Assembly (NCBI RefSeq): GCF_000381965.1
Contig: NZ_KB908462.1
Location: 1 to 64,000, forward strand
Length of the DNA: 64,000 nt
Direction: 5' to 3'
DNA from: Oceanimonas smirnovii ATCC BAA-899
Lineage (GTDB): Bacteria > Pseudomonadota > Gammaproteobacteria > Enterobacterales > Aeromonadaceae
The notes beneath the pieces were generated by a model that worked only from the letters and a program-made list of their open reading frames with translations, did no database searches and was not told the DNA's origin. Below, one piece after another: positions 20,498 through 29,024 of the stretch; the stretch's first letter is position 1, and each line of letters starts with the position of its first letter. The position numbers were made by a program, and so were the translations under genes.

Positions 20498-21484
20498 ATG
20501 GGCAAGCTGATAGAAGGGGTATGGCATGATGTCTGGTATAACACCGACAAGAATAAAGGCCGCTTTGAGCGCAGTGAAAGCCGCTACCGCAACTGGGTGA
20601 CGGCCGATGGCAGCCCAGGCCCCACAGGTGACGGCGGTTTTGCTGCCGAGCCGGACCGCTACCATCTTTATGTATCGCTCGCCTGCCCCTGGGCTCACCG
20701 CACCCTGATTATGCGCAAGCTCAAAGGCCTTGAGGATCTGATTACCATCTCTGTGGTACATCCGTTAATGCAAGAGCACGGCTGGACCTTTGACACCGGC
20801 TTTGACGATACCACCGGCGACCAGCTTTACGGGCACAACTACCTGCACCAGCTTTACACACAGGCTGACCCGCACTATTCGGGCCGGGTGACCGTACCCA
20901 TTCTGTGGGACAAACAACGCCAGACCATTGTCAGTAACGAGTCGGCAGATATAGTACGGATGTTCAACAGCGCCTTTGACAAGGTCGGTGCCCACGCCGG
21001 CAACTACTATCCGGCTGAGCTGCAGGAACAAATAGAGCAGCTCAATAGCACTATTTACGATACGGTTAATAACGGCGTATACAAGGCCGGTTTTGCCACC
21101 AGTCAGGCCGCCTACGACGAGGCCATTGAGCCGCTGTTCGCGACGCTTGATCGGCTGGAACAACACCTGAACACCCGGCGCTGGCTGCTGGGCAACCGGC
21201 TTACCGAAGCCGACATTCGGTTGTGGACTACCCTGGTTCGCTTTGATGCGGTCTATCACACTCACTTCAAGTGTGATCGCAGGCGTATCAGTGATTATCA
21301 CAATCTTTATGGTTTATTAAGAGACCTCTATCAGCAAACGGGCATCGCTGACACCGTCAATATGGATCATATTCGCCATCACTATTTCTGCAGCCACTCA
21401 ACCATTAACCCCAGCGGTATTATTTCGGCGGGGCCGCAACAGGACTGGTGGCAACCCCATGATCGGGCCGGGCGTTTTTTGTAA
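20498..21484 (+). CDS. yqjG: Glutathionyl-hydroquinone reductase (YqjG/Xi class)
   Basis: Reduces glutathionyl-hydroquinones with release of GSSG. The 328-residue Xi-class GST has the catalytic motif CPWAHRT (Cys near residue 63), SNESADIVRM, and the helical C-terminal domain with LTEADIRLWTTLVRFDAVY. A GGAGGC site precedes the ATG. Thirteen nt before the pirin gene, so co-transcribed; pirin and YqjG pairs are frequent in proteobacteria. Confidence 0.93.
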   Translation: MGKLIEGVWHDVWYNTDKNKGRFERSESRYRNWVTADGSPGPTGDGGFAAEPDRYHLYVSLACPWAHRTLIMRKLKGLEDLITISVVHPLMQEHGWTFDTGFDDTTGDQLYGHNYLHQLYTQADPHYSGRVTVPILWDKQRQTIVSNESADIVRMFNSAFDKVGAHAGNYYPAELQEQIEQLNSTIYDTVNNGVYKAGFATSQAAYDEAIEPLFATLDRLEQHLNTRRWLLGNRLTEADIRLWTTLVRFDAVYHTHFKCDRRRISDYHNLYGLLRDLYQQTGIADTVNMDHIRHHYFCSHSTINPSGIISAGPQQDWWQPHDRAGRFL

Positions 21485-21496
21485 GGAGCGACCTAT

Positions 21497-22342
21497 ATGA
21501 CAGCAAGAACCATCACCACACTTTATCCGCCGCTGGATACTCAGGATGGTGCCGGTGTGCGCCTGCGCCGGGTACTGGGGCAGCATCAGCATCAACGCAT
21601 GGATCCCTTTCTGATGATGGATCACTTCGTTTCTGATGAGGCCGCCGACTACATTGCCGGCTTTCCCGATCATCCGCATCGGGGGTTTGAAACCATTACC
21701 TATATGCTGGACGGCCACATGTTGCACCGGGATCATATGGGTAACCAAGGTCATCTGCGTCCCGGTGACGTACAATGGATGACGGCTGGCCGTGGGGTAA
21801 TCCACTCAGAAATGCCCCAGCAGGAAGCCGGTCGCATGCAGGGGTTTCAAATCTGGCTCAATCTGCCGGCAGCACTCAAAATGCAACCGGCCCGTTACCA
21901 GGATATTCCTGCTGATCAGCTGCCGCGCATTCCCCTTGCAGACAATGGCAAACTGGTGCTGCTGGCTGGAGAACTGCGCCTGGCAGATCAAATCTGGACA
22001 GGGCCCATCCGCAGCGAGCATACTCAGCCGCTTATTGCCGATATTCATCTTGCTCCCGAACAGCCGCTGACACTGCCCCTGACAAAGGAGCTAAACGCGC
22101 TGTTATATGCCTTTGAAGGCGATATCAGGGTCAATGAGCAGGCTTTGCCTGCAAGGCAAAGCGCTGTTCTGAGTGCAGGAGACCACCTTATACTGACGGC
22201 AGGCAGCAGCGGAGGCAGAGCACTGCTGCTGGCAGGACGGCCGCTTCATGAGCCCGTAGTGCAGTACGGCCCTTTTGTGATGAACACACAAGCAGAAATT
22301 GAACAGGCGATGATGGATTACCGGGCAGGCAAACTGGTATAA
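21497..22342 (+). CDS. Pirin family protein
   Basis: 281-residue bicupin. The N-terminal cupin has the metal ligands in HPHRGFETITYML and the HSEMPQ region; the C-terminal cupin starts about residue 170. E. coli YhhW-type pirins have quercetinase activity; the natural substrate here is unknown. GGAGCG precedes the ATG. Second gene of the yqjG operon. Confidence 0.92.
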   Translation: MTARTITTLYPPLDTQDGAGVRLRRVLGQHQHQRMDPFLMMDHFVSDEAADYIAGFPDHPHRGFETITYMLDGHMLHRDHMGNQGHLRPGDVQWMTAGRGVIHSEMPQQEAGRMQGFQIWLNLPAALKMQPARYQDIPADQLPRIPLADNGKLVLLAGELRLADQIWTGPIRSEHTQPLIADIHLAPEQPLTLPLTKELNALLYAFEGDIRVNEQALPARQSAVLSAGDHLILTAGSSGGRALLLAGRPLHEPVVQYGPFVMNTQAEIEQAMMDYRAGKLV

Positions 22343-22372
22343 CTGCCTTTTTAAACTCAGCAGGAAATCATC

Positions 22373-22789
22373 ATGGAAGCATCTGAACAGCAACGACTGA
22401 AAACGATTCTTTCAAACACTCACAATATTGCTGTGGTGGGTGCCTCAAACCGCCCCGAACGGGCCAGTTATCAGGTAATGGAATATCTGCAACAGCAAGG
22501 CTACCGGGTGTTTCCGGTTAATCCGCAGCTGGCCGGTGCTGTTATTCTGGGGGAGACCTGTGTCTCGGGCCTGGAGGATCTGGATGAGCCGGTGCAACTG
22601 GTGAACGTGTTTCGCCGGGGCGAATATGCCGCTGATATTGCCGATGAAGCCATTGAGCACGAAGCGCTATGCCTGTGGCTGCAGGAAGGCATTACCAGCC
22701 ACTCAGCGGCAGAGGCAGCCGCCGAGGCCGAGCTGGAATATGTGGAAGACAGCTGCATCAAGGTAGTGCACCGGGAATTGCTGGGGTAA
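22373..22789 (+). CDS. CoA-binding domain protein (YccU-like)
   Basis: 138 residues forming one Rossmann-type CoA-binding domain: VVGASNRPERASYQVMEYLQ at residues 19-38, VFPVNP, and a C-terminal ECIKVVHREL-like end (here DSCIKVVHREL). The biochemical function is unknown. A CAGGA site precedes the ATG. Probably the third gene of the yqjG-pirin run (30-nt gap). Confidence 0.88.
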   Translation: MEASEQQRLKTILSNTHNIAVVGASNRPERASYQVMEYLQQQGYRVFPVNPQLAGAVILGETCVSGLEDLDEPVQLVNVFRRGEYAADIADEAIEHEALCLWLQEGITSHSAAEAAAEAELEYVEDSCIKVVHRELLG

Positions 22790-22847
22790 GGAAAAAGTCG
22801 TCTGTAGCCGCTCCCTTTACTCTCCTTGTTAGCACCTTTGCAATAAT

Positions 22848-22872
22848 AAAGGGGCCATCCTGGCCCCTTTTG
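22848..22872. terminator. Bidirectional intrinsic terminator
   Basis: Stem GGGGCCA/TGGCCCC with loop TCC, flanked by A and T runs. It serves the CoA-binding gene (+) and the copper chaperone gene (-), which converge here. Confidence 0.92.
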
Positions 22873-22876
22873 AAAC

Positions 22877-23365
22877 TTAGTGGTGGTGATGCCCTTCATC
22901 GTGGGCCATCTTCACTGGCTCGGGCGCAGTGGTGTCCACGGATATTTCTACTTCCACCTCACCGGCCTGCTCAAAGTTCAGGATCAGAGGAAAGCGGTCG
23001 CCTTCCTTGGGTGCCTGTTTCAGCCCCATCAGCATCAGGTGATGGCCGCCCGGGGCCAGGGTGACAGCCTCACCTGCCGGCACCGGCAGGTTGTCGAGCT
23101 GGCGCATTCTCATCATGTCACCGTCCATCACATGGGTATGGATCTCCACTCGCTCGGATACCGGACTCTCGGCGCTCAGCAGCACATCATCGGTGTTGCC
23201 ATGGTTATTTATCACCAGATAGGCGCTGCCGTTGACCGCCATGGGCGGGGCCGGACGACTCCACGGGTGATCAATATGCAGGCCGCCCTGCTCATATTCG
23301 TGAGCTACAACACCAGTGGCGCTCAGCAGCAACAAAGAGGCAAGGGCACTACGCATTAGCTTCAT
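22877..23365 (-). CDS. Periplasmic copper chaperone PCu(A)C
   Basis: 162 residues with a signal peptide (about 1-21, cleavage near VVA-HE) and a PCuAC cupredoxin-like domain. The H/M copper motif is visible: His76/His78 and the Met-rich stretch 80-87, then HHLMLM at 108-113. The extreme C-terminus is His-rich (HDEGHHHH), giving a second metal-binding tail. PCuAC delivers Cu(I) to the CuA/CuB sites of haem-copper oxidases. The ATG at 23365 has AAGGAG. It lies next to a RegBA-type redox system, with a RegA-like operator beside its likely -35. Confidence 0.92.
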   Translation of the reverse strand: MKLMRSALASLLLLSATGVVAHEYEQGGLHIDHPWSRPAPPMAVNGSAYLVINNHGNTDDVLLSAESPVSERVEIHTHVMDGDMMRMRQLDNLPVPAGEAVTLAPGGHHLMLMGLKQAPKEGDRFPLILNFEQAGEVEVEISVDTTAPEPVKMAHDEGHHHH

Positions 23366-23480
23366 GTTTTCACTCCTTAAAATAAAAAAGAGCGGCACTG
23401 GTTGGCACCGCCGGAATCCGTTGCACGGGTAGTGAAAGATGAGTCCCGTTTATAGTAGAAAAAAGTGACTCGTTGCACCA

Positions 23481-23497
23481 TGCGGCACATTGTCGCA
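23481..23497 (-). promoter_or_regulatory. RegA/PrrA-type operator candidate upstream of the PCuAC gene
   Basis: Minus strand TGCGACAATGTGCCGCA, a TGCGRCA-N3-TGYCGCA inverted repeat. It sits directly upstream of a plausible promoter (TGCAAC ... TATAAA) for the copper chaperone gene, in an activator position. The same 14 defined bases recur at 25356-25372 before regB. GCGGC/GTCGC half-sites are known for RegA/PrrA of Rhodobacter. Confidence 0.6.
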
Positions 23498-23501
23498 GCG
23501 G

Positions 23502-24029
23502 TTAACGACTGACAGCGTGCTTTTGCAGCATGCGCTGCAGAGTACGCCGGTGCATGCCCAGGGCGCGGGCAGTGGCCGAAATATTGCCATCGTGCTGCTG
23601 CAATACAAACTGCACATATTCCCACTGATGACGTTTGAGCGACGGGGATTCCTCCTCGATACTCAGGCCCGCGGTCTGCTCGGCATCATCTTCTTCAAAC
23701 GCGGCAAGAATGGCGTCAATTTCTGCCGGTTTGGGCAGGTACTGCACCGCACCCAGTTTGATGGCGGCAATGGCGGTACTGATGCTGGCATAACCGGTGA
23801 GCACCACAATACGCGCTCGAGGCTGAGCCGCCACCAGCTCCGGCAGCAGTTGCAGGCCGCTTTCGCCATTCAGGTTCAGATCCAGCAAAATGCCCTGAAA
23901 GCGGGCCGGCAGCGCCAGCGCCTCGTCGCCGGTGGCCGCCCATTCCAGATTCAACCCGCGACGTTTAAAGCCCCGGCACAACAGGCGGGCAAAGGTTTCG
24001 TTGTCATCCACCAGCAAAAAGTCTGTCAT
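23502..24029 (-). CDS. regA: Redox response regulator, RegA/PrrA/ActR family
   Basis: 175 residues: receiver domain with phospho-acceptor Asp50 and the LPKP motif, and a Fis-type HTH at about 135-170 ending MHRRTLQRMLQK, the strongly conserved RegA/PrrA DNA-recognition segment. This family activates oxidase, haem and energy-conservation genes in response to respiratory redox state. Overlaps the sensor gene by 4 nt. Smaller than the usual 180-190 residues but complete. The Pseudomonas counterpart is RoxR. Confidence 0.9.
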   Translation of the reverse strand: MTDFLLVDDNETFARLLCRGFKRRGLNLEWAATGDEALALPARFQGILLDLNLNGESGLQLLPELVAAQPRARIVVLTGYASISTAIAAIKLGAVQYLPKPAEIDAILAAFEEDDAEQTAGLSIEEESPSLKRHQWEYVQFVLQQHDGNISATARALGMHRRTLQRMLQKHAVSR

Positions 24030-25297
24030 GCGCTCGGCTCCAGAGGCAGCAAAATGCGGGCATAGACGCCGCCTTCGGCGTGATTACTGAGTTCCAGCCG
24101 GCCGTTCAGCCGCGACAGAGTCGCGTGAGACAGCCAGACTCCGAGCCCGAGACCGGCGGGTTTGCCCGAATCAAACTGATCCAGTCCGGCCCGGCGCAAC
24201 TGGGCCTCGCTCAGCACGCCGCTGCGGTTATGTACGCCCAGCTCCCAGTCGCCGTTGTGATGAAAATGCGTATGCAGCTCAATACGGCCTTCCCCGGCAT
24301 CGGCGGCGTTATTAAGAATATTAAACAGCGCCGGCCAGAACAACGGGCTGAGCCGCACCCTAGGGTCCTGTTCCGCTACCGGTCGCTGCCAGTCTACCCG
24401 CACTTCCGGTCGCAGATTCTGCCACTGAGCCAGCCGCTCCCCAAGCGTGTGATACAACCGTACCGGTTCTTGCTCTACCTGACTCTGAGACTTAAGCCGG
24501 CTCAGAATATCGGCGCATTGCTGCAACTGAGTGTGAGCCAGTTGCAGATCTTCCTGCACTTCTTCAGGCAGATCGGGAGTCTCGCGCAGCTCTTCGTTAA
24601 GCAGAAACAGGTTGTTGAGAGGCGTGGATAGCTGGTGAGTCAGGCTTGCCGCCTCCATCGCCAGCACCAGCAGCCGCTCGTCGGTGTCCTGACGCTGATA
24701 GGCCTGATTGAGCCGCCGCTCCCGCTCGCCGAGAATACGCACCAGCCGGGATACACAGGTGGTGATCAAGCCAGCTGACAAAGCAAAGGTCAGCCACATG
24801 CCTGCCAGATGCAGATTGAACAGGGCCTCGTGGTCGCCGTGACCAGCGTGCTCCCCCGCCGGCAGCGGCACATGCCAGAAAAACAGCAGCAGATAAAAGG
24901 CGGTGGCGATACCCGTAAGCCCCCAGGCAAAGCGCGCTGAACACACCAGTGCAGCCATCACCAGCGGCAGCAAAAACAGCACCGCCAGCGGGTTGCTGGC
25001 ACCACCGGTCAGCCCCAGCACCAGTCCCAGCGCCAGCACATCCAGCAGCAGACCTTGTTGCAGCAGCCTCTGCGCCGGTCGTCCTTTCTGCCCGGCCTGA
25101 GCCAGCCAGAGATTCAGCCCGGCCATACCCGCCGCCGCCAATGCCAGCGGCAGCAGCGGCAAGCCGAGTTGCAGCAGATAAAACACCAAAGTGCTGGTGC
25201 CCAGCACAGCCACAAACACCCAACGACTGTACAGGCTGAAACGCAGCACGCGATCCAGATCGAGCAATGGCAGAGTGGCGGAAAGGGGTCTGGTCAT
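24026..25297 (-). CDS. regB: Redox sensor histidine kinase, RegB/PrrB family
   Basis: 424 residues with six likely membrane helices in the first 190, the quinone-sensing signature GGASNP (98-103, family GGxxNPF), an H-box LTHQLSTPLNN with His221, and a C-terminal ATPase domain (NILNNAADAG, GLGLGVWLSH). Cysteines occur at 181 and in the linker after the H-box (QQCADIL), where RegB carries its redox-active Cys. ATG 25297 is followed by the family-like MTRPLSATLPLLDLDRVLRF. Forms an operon with regA. Confidence 0.9.
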   Translation of the reverse strand: MTRPLSATLPLLDLDRVLRFSLYSRWVFVAVLGTSTLVFYLLQLGLPLLPLALAAAGMAGLNLWLAQAGQKGRPAQRLLQQGLLLDVLALGLVLGLTGGASNPLAVLFLLPLVMAALVCSARFAWGLTGIATAFYLLLFFWHVPLPAGEHAGHGDHEALFNLHLAGMWLTFALSAGLITTCVSRLVRILGERERRLNQAYQRQDTDERLLVLAMEAASLTHQLSTPLNNLFLLNEELRETPDLPEEVQEDLQLAHTQLQQCADILSRLKSQSQVEQEPVRLYHTLGERLAQWQNLRPEVRVDWQRPVAEQDPRVRLSPLFWPALFNILNNAADAGEGRIELHTHFHHNGDWELGVHNRSGVLSEAQLRRAGLDQFDSGKPAGLGLGVWLSHATLSRLNGRLELSNHAEGGVYARILLPLEPSA

Positions 25298-25347
25298 GGC
25301 GGCGGAACAACACACAAACAAAGCGTCATGGTAGCACGAATAAAAAC

Positions 25348-25382
25348 GCCACAAGTGCGGCAAAATGTCGCACTTGTGGCGT
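25348..25382 (-). terminator. Strong hairpin: terminator with embedded RegA-like site
   Basis: Perfect 13-bp arms CGCCACAAGTGCG/CGCACTTGTGGCG with a 9-nt loop, then TTTTTATT on the minus strand: a textbook terminator for the NhaC-like gene that ends at 25427. Its centre (25356-25372, minus TGCGACATTTTGCCGCA) also matches, at all 14 defined positions, the operator candidate at 23481-23497, and it lies just upstream of a possible regB promoter (TTGTGG, TACCAT). Confidence 0.8.
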
Positions 25383-25414
25383 GTCGGCGAAGCGCAACCC
25401 TGCTGGTGCTTCGC
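25379..25414. repeat. Short dispersed intergenic motif, copy 2
   Basis: 36-nt sequence matching 1238-1273 at 30 of 36 positions in the same orientation. Its ends GCGAAGC/GCTTCGC can pair as a hairpin. Confidence 0.6.
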
Positions 25415-25426
25415 ATTGCCAAATTC

Positions 25427-27373
25427 TCAGGAGGGTGTTTTGGCTACCTTAACAGGCTCAACAGTGACCGGCTCGCTTTCCTCGGCATCGGCCCGCTTGC
25501 CCAGCAGCCGCAGGCCGGCGGCCATGGCCAGGGTGCAGAGTACGATGCCCAGCCACCAGGGCATGCCATAGGCCACGGGCACCACACCGAGCAGGGTGGC
25601 AATCACCCCCACAAACAGCGCATAGGGCAGCTGAGTACGCACATGCTCCACCAGACCGCAGCCCGAGGCCATGGCCGCCAGCAGCGTGGTCTCGGCCAAG
25701 GGCGAACAATGGTCGCCCCAGACCGCCCCCGCCAGCACCGCCGCCACCGAGGCGTAGAACAGGTGCATGGCTTCAGGATCACCGGCCAGGCCGTGGTGCT
25801 GCAGCACCGCCCAGGCCAGAGGCACCACCAGCGGCATCATGATGCCCATCACCCCCCAGGATGAGCCGGTGGCAAAGGCGGTAAAGGCCGACAGCACAAA
25901 CACGCTCACTGGAATCAGCTCCGGCTGCAGGCTGTCGCTGAGCACGCTCACCAGGTAGTCGCTGGTGTTCAGGGTTTCGTTCACCGACGACAACGCCCAG
26001 GCCATCATCAGAATGGTGATGGGCAGCAGCATCGACTTCACCCCTTCAAACCAGTAATGGGCGGCCTCGTCCATGCTCAGCAGGCCCTGAATACGGGTCA
26101 TCACCAGTGCCACCAGGGTACTGAGCAGTGAGCCCCACATCATGGCGGTAAAGGAGTCGCTGTTACCGAACACCTCCCGCAGGCTGGCCTCGGCGGGAAA
26201 ACCCAGCTCACTCAGGCCGGTGTACCAGATACCCCCAAGAGTGGTCACCACCAGTACCGTCATGGGAATAATGGCGTTCAGGGCGCGGTGAGGAATGCCC
26301 GGCTTGGCATCGATGCTGGCTTCCTCGGCAATCGCTTCCCGGTCGGTCAGTTCATCGTCCGTCTCTGCTTGCAGGCGAACCGCTCTCTGCTCGGCCCTGA
26401 GCATGGGGCCGAAATCGCGACCGGAAAGGCTGATCATAAACACGAACATCAGCGCCAGAATGGGGTAGAAGCTGTAACTGATGGACGCCATGAACACGCC
26501 GTAGGCGGAGCCGTCAAAGCCGTCTACCAGACTGAGCGCCTCGTCAATCAGCCCTACCTGAAAGCCAATCCAGGTGGTCACCAGCAAAATAGCGGACACA
26601 GGTGCGGCGGTGGAGTCGACCAGATAAGCCAGCTTTTCCCGGGAGATGCGCAGCCGGTCGGTAATGTTACGCATGGTATTGCCGACAATCAGCGCATTGG
26701 CGTAGTCATCAAAGAAAATGGCGGTACCAAGCAAACCCGTTGTGGTCTGGGCGCTGCGCCGGCCGCGCACAAAGCGGGTAATGTGCCGGGCAATGCCCAC
26801 GGTGCCGCCGTTGCGCGAGATAATGCCCACCATGCCGCCGATCAGCAGGCAGAACAGCACCACCGACATGTGTTCAGAGTCGCTGGCGGCGGCCAGCACG
26901 TGCACGTTCACCGAGTCGAGCACGCTGTTAAGCAGCTTGTCGCCGGCCAGACCATAACCCAGCCAGCCGCCACAGCAGATGGCCACAAACAGCGCCAGAA
27001 TCACCTGCCGGAACGCCAGCGCCAGCACAATGGCCAGCAGCGCCGGCACCACCGACAGCCAGGCCGCAATGGCCGGACTGGCCGTTTCGGCCAGCACGGT
27101 GCCGGCCTCATTCTGCAGGCTGAGCGCCAGGCTGTCGGCCTGGGTTACCAGCTCAATGGTCGCCTCACCATTCTCAAACATCACCGGCTGACGGTTGTTT
27201 TCCTGCACCAGCCAGAGCGGCTCACTGCCGCTCACCGTCACCTCAAAGGGAATGCCTTTCAGTACCAGTGCAGGCACTTCCAGGCTGGGGGCATCTGCCC
27301 GGGCCAACCCGGGCAGCAGTAAAACAAGGGCCAGCAGCGGCATCAGCCAGCGGCGAAAGTTACATCCTTCCAT
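25427..27373 (-). CDS. NhaC-family Na+/H+ antiporter-like carrier with periplasmic N-terminal domain
   Basis: 648 residues: a cleavable signal peptide (about 1-26, ending ARA-DA), an about 90-residue beta-rich periplasmic domain, then 11-12 membrane helices of the NhaC family with FFDDYANALIVGNTMRNITDR, YLVDSTAAPVSA and the GSSWGVMGIMMPL motif, and a charged cytoplasmic loop (about 330-365). NhaC relatives carry Na+/H+ or amines and amino acids; the substrate is unknown. Being 15 nt downstream of puuA in the same direction, it is probably part of the polyamine regulon, perhaps as a polyamine or GABA carrier (inference). Confidence 0.85.
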   Translation of the reverse strand: MEGCNFRRWLMPLLALVLLLPGLARADAPSLEVPALVLKGIPFEVTVSGSEPLWLVQENNRQPVMFENGEATIELVTQADSLALSLQNEAGTVLAETASPAIAAWLSVVPALLAIVLALAFRQVILALFVAICCGGWLGYGLAGDKLLNSVLDSVNVHVLAAASDSEHMSVVLFCLLIGGMVGIISRNGGTVGIARHITRFVRGRRSAQTTTGLLGTAIFFDDYANALIVGNTMRNITDRLRISREKLAYLVDSTAAPVSAILLVTTWIGFQVGLIDEALSLVDGFDGSAYGVFMASISYSFYPILALMFVFMISLSGRDFGPMLRAEQRAVRLQAETDDELTDREAIAEEASIDAKPGIPHRALNAIIPMTVLVVTTLGGIWYTGLSELGFPAEASLREVFGNSDSFTAMMWGSLLSTLVALVMTRIQGLLSMDEAAHYWFEGVKSMLLPITILMMAWALSSVNETLNTSDYLVSVLSDSLQPELIPVSVFVLSAFTAFATGSSWGVMGIMMPLVVPLAWAVLQHHGLAGDPEAMHLFYASVAAVLAGAVWGDHCSPLAETTLLAAMASGCGLVEHVRTQLPYALFVGVIATLLGVVPVAYGMPWWLGIVLCTLAMAAGLRLLGKRADAEESEPVTVEPVKVAKTPS

Positions 27374-27387
27374 GGGACTTGCTCCTG

Positions 27388-28761
27388 TCAGACCGAACGC
27401 AGATACCAGTCATACTCCTGCGAGCTGACGTGGCGCATAAACAGTTGCCGTTCGCCGTAGCGGTTGGCGTGGTACACCCGGCAGAACTCCTGACCCAGGT
27501 ATTCCGGCAGGATCTCATTTTGCTGCCACTGATCCAGCGCCTGAATCCAGCTGTTGGGCAGACTGGGGAGATGGCTGGCATAGGCGTTGCCGGTCACGGG
27601 CTCAGGGGCGCTCAGCCGGTGGGTCAGGCCATGGTGAATGCCGGCCAGAATGCTGGCCACCAGCAGGTAGGGATTGACATCGGCACCGGCCACGCGGTGT
27701 TCCAGGCGGCGGGCGGCGGGGTTGCCGCCGGGAATGCGTACCGCCACGGTGCGATTGTCGGCACCCCAGGTCTGGCTCATGGGCACATAAAAGCCGGGCT
27801 GAAAACGGCGGTAGCTGTTGGCATTGGGGGCAAACACCACCATCGACTCGGGCATCAGCGCCAGCACACCGGCCACCGCCTGTTGCAACAGATCATTGCC
27901 CAATGGGTTGTCGTCGTGGCTGCAGAAGCGGTTGTTGCCCTCGCTATCGATAAGGCTCACATGAATATGGGTGCCGCTGCCTGCCTCCTGGTTGTAGGGC
28001 TTGGCCATAAAGGTGGCTTCCATACTGTGGCGGGCTGCCACCCCCTTGATCAGCCGCTTGAGCAACACCGCCTCGTCGCAGGCCTGCATGGCATCGGGTC
28101 TGTGCTTGAGGTTGATCTCAAACTGGCCCGGGGCACACTCGGCAATGGCGGTGTCCACCGGCAGGTTCTGAGTCATGGCCGACTGCTGAATGCTTTCAAG
28201 AAAATCGCAGTAGTCATCCAGATCCGACAGCGAATACACCTGACACTGACGATCCCGCTTGCCACTCACCGGCGACACCGGCGGCTGCAGCTGGTGCTCG
28301 TCGTCCCGCTCCCGGTCGATCACATAAAACTCGGTTTCCACCGCCACCACCGGCGTCAGGCCCAGCGTGGAAAAGCGATCCAGCACCCGCTGCAGCACAT
28401 GACGAGGATCGTACACAAAGGGACTATGATCGTTTTCATACATGCTCATCAGCAGCTGGGCACAGGGTCTGTCCTGCCAGGGCACCCGGCTCAGGGTGCC
28501 GGGCACCGGAAAGCACAGCCGGTCACCCTCGCCCTGATCCAGCCCCAGTCCGGTTTCCTCAATGGTATTGCCGTTAATGTCGAGGGCAAACAGCGAGGCC
28601 GGCAGGCAGACCCCTTCCTCGTAGGCCTTGAGCAGGCTGTCCCGGGGAATGCGCTTGCCGCGGATCACCCCGTTGATGTCGCCGATCATCAGATCGATGG
28701 AATTGATATCCGGGTTTCGTTCCAGAAACTCCCGGGCCTCTTGCATGCCCCTGTCACTCAT
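27388..28761 (-). CDS. puuA: Gamma-glutamylpolyamine synthetase (glutamine synthetase family)
   Basis: ATP-dependent ligation of glutamate to putrescine or related amines, the first step of the Puu/Spu route. 457 residues of GS fold: beta-grasp N-domain with DLMIGDINGVIRGKRIP, then EFYVIDRE, GQFEINLKH, GSGTHIHVSL and NSYRRFQPGF, with the C-terminal EHRVAGADVNPYL. The N-terminus lacks the long loop of true GlnA. ATG 28761 (AGGTCACC upstream) is chosen; the frame stays open upstream but reaches into the promoter region. Divergent from puuD, with a PuuR-type site between. Confidence 0.9.
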   Translation of the reverse strand: MSDRGMQEAREFLERNPDINSIDLMIGDINGVIRGKRIPRDSLLKAYEEGVCLPASLFALDINGNTIEETGLGLDQGEGDRLCFPVPGTLSRVPWQDRPCAQLLMSMYENDHSPFVYDPRHVLQRVLDRFSTLGLTPVVAVETEFYVIDRERDDEHQLQPPVSPVSGKRDRQCQVYSLSDLDDYCDFLESIQQSAMTQNLPVDTAIAECAPGQFEINLKHRPDAMQACDEAVLLKRLIKGVAARHSMEATFMAKPYNQEAGSGTHIHVSLIDSEGNNRFCSHDDNPLGNDLLQQAVAGVLALMPESMVVFAPNANSYRRFQPGFYVPMSQTWGADNRTVAVRIPGGNPAARRLEHRVAGADVNPYLLVASILAGIHHGLTHRLSAPEPVTGNAYASHLPSLPNSWIQALDQWQQNEILPEYLGQEFCRVYHANRYGERQLFMRHVSSQEYDWYLRSV

Positions 28762-28812
28762 GGTGACCTCCATGTTGTGTTTTAATAACCACCTAGAATG
28801 CCATTTGTTATA

Positions 28813-28824
28813 GGATAATGAACG
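28813..28824 (+). promoter_or_regulatory. PuuR operator candidate
   Basis: GGATAATGAACG contains the ATAATGAAC core of the E. coli PuuR recognition sequence and lies 52 bp upstream of puuA in the divergent puuA-puuD region. A related GATAGTGAACG sits just before puuR itself (37049-37059). Confidence 0.5.
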
Positions 28825-29024
28825 AAACAAGACAATCACTTGAGCATCACAATAGTTAATAAATTGTAAAAAAGAGTTAACCCTGTCACATATTTCAAAC
28901 CTAAACTCCCTTTTAAAGCCTGTTTTCACTGGATTTAGGCTGATTGACGTGCTTCCATGCGGATATGGAATCGGCACTCAAGGCCGTTGAATATATAAAC
29001 CGACTGGTTTGAGCAGGTGAAAAT

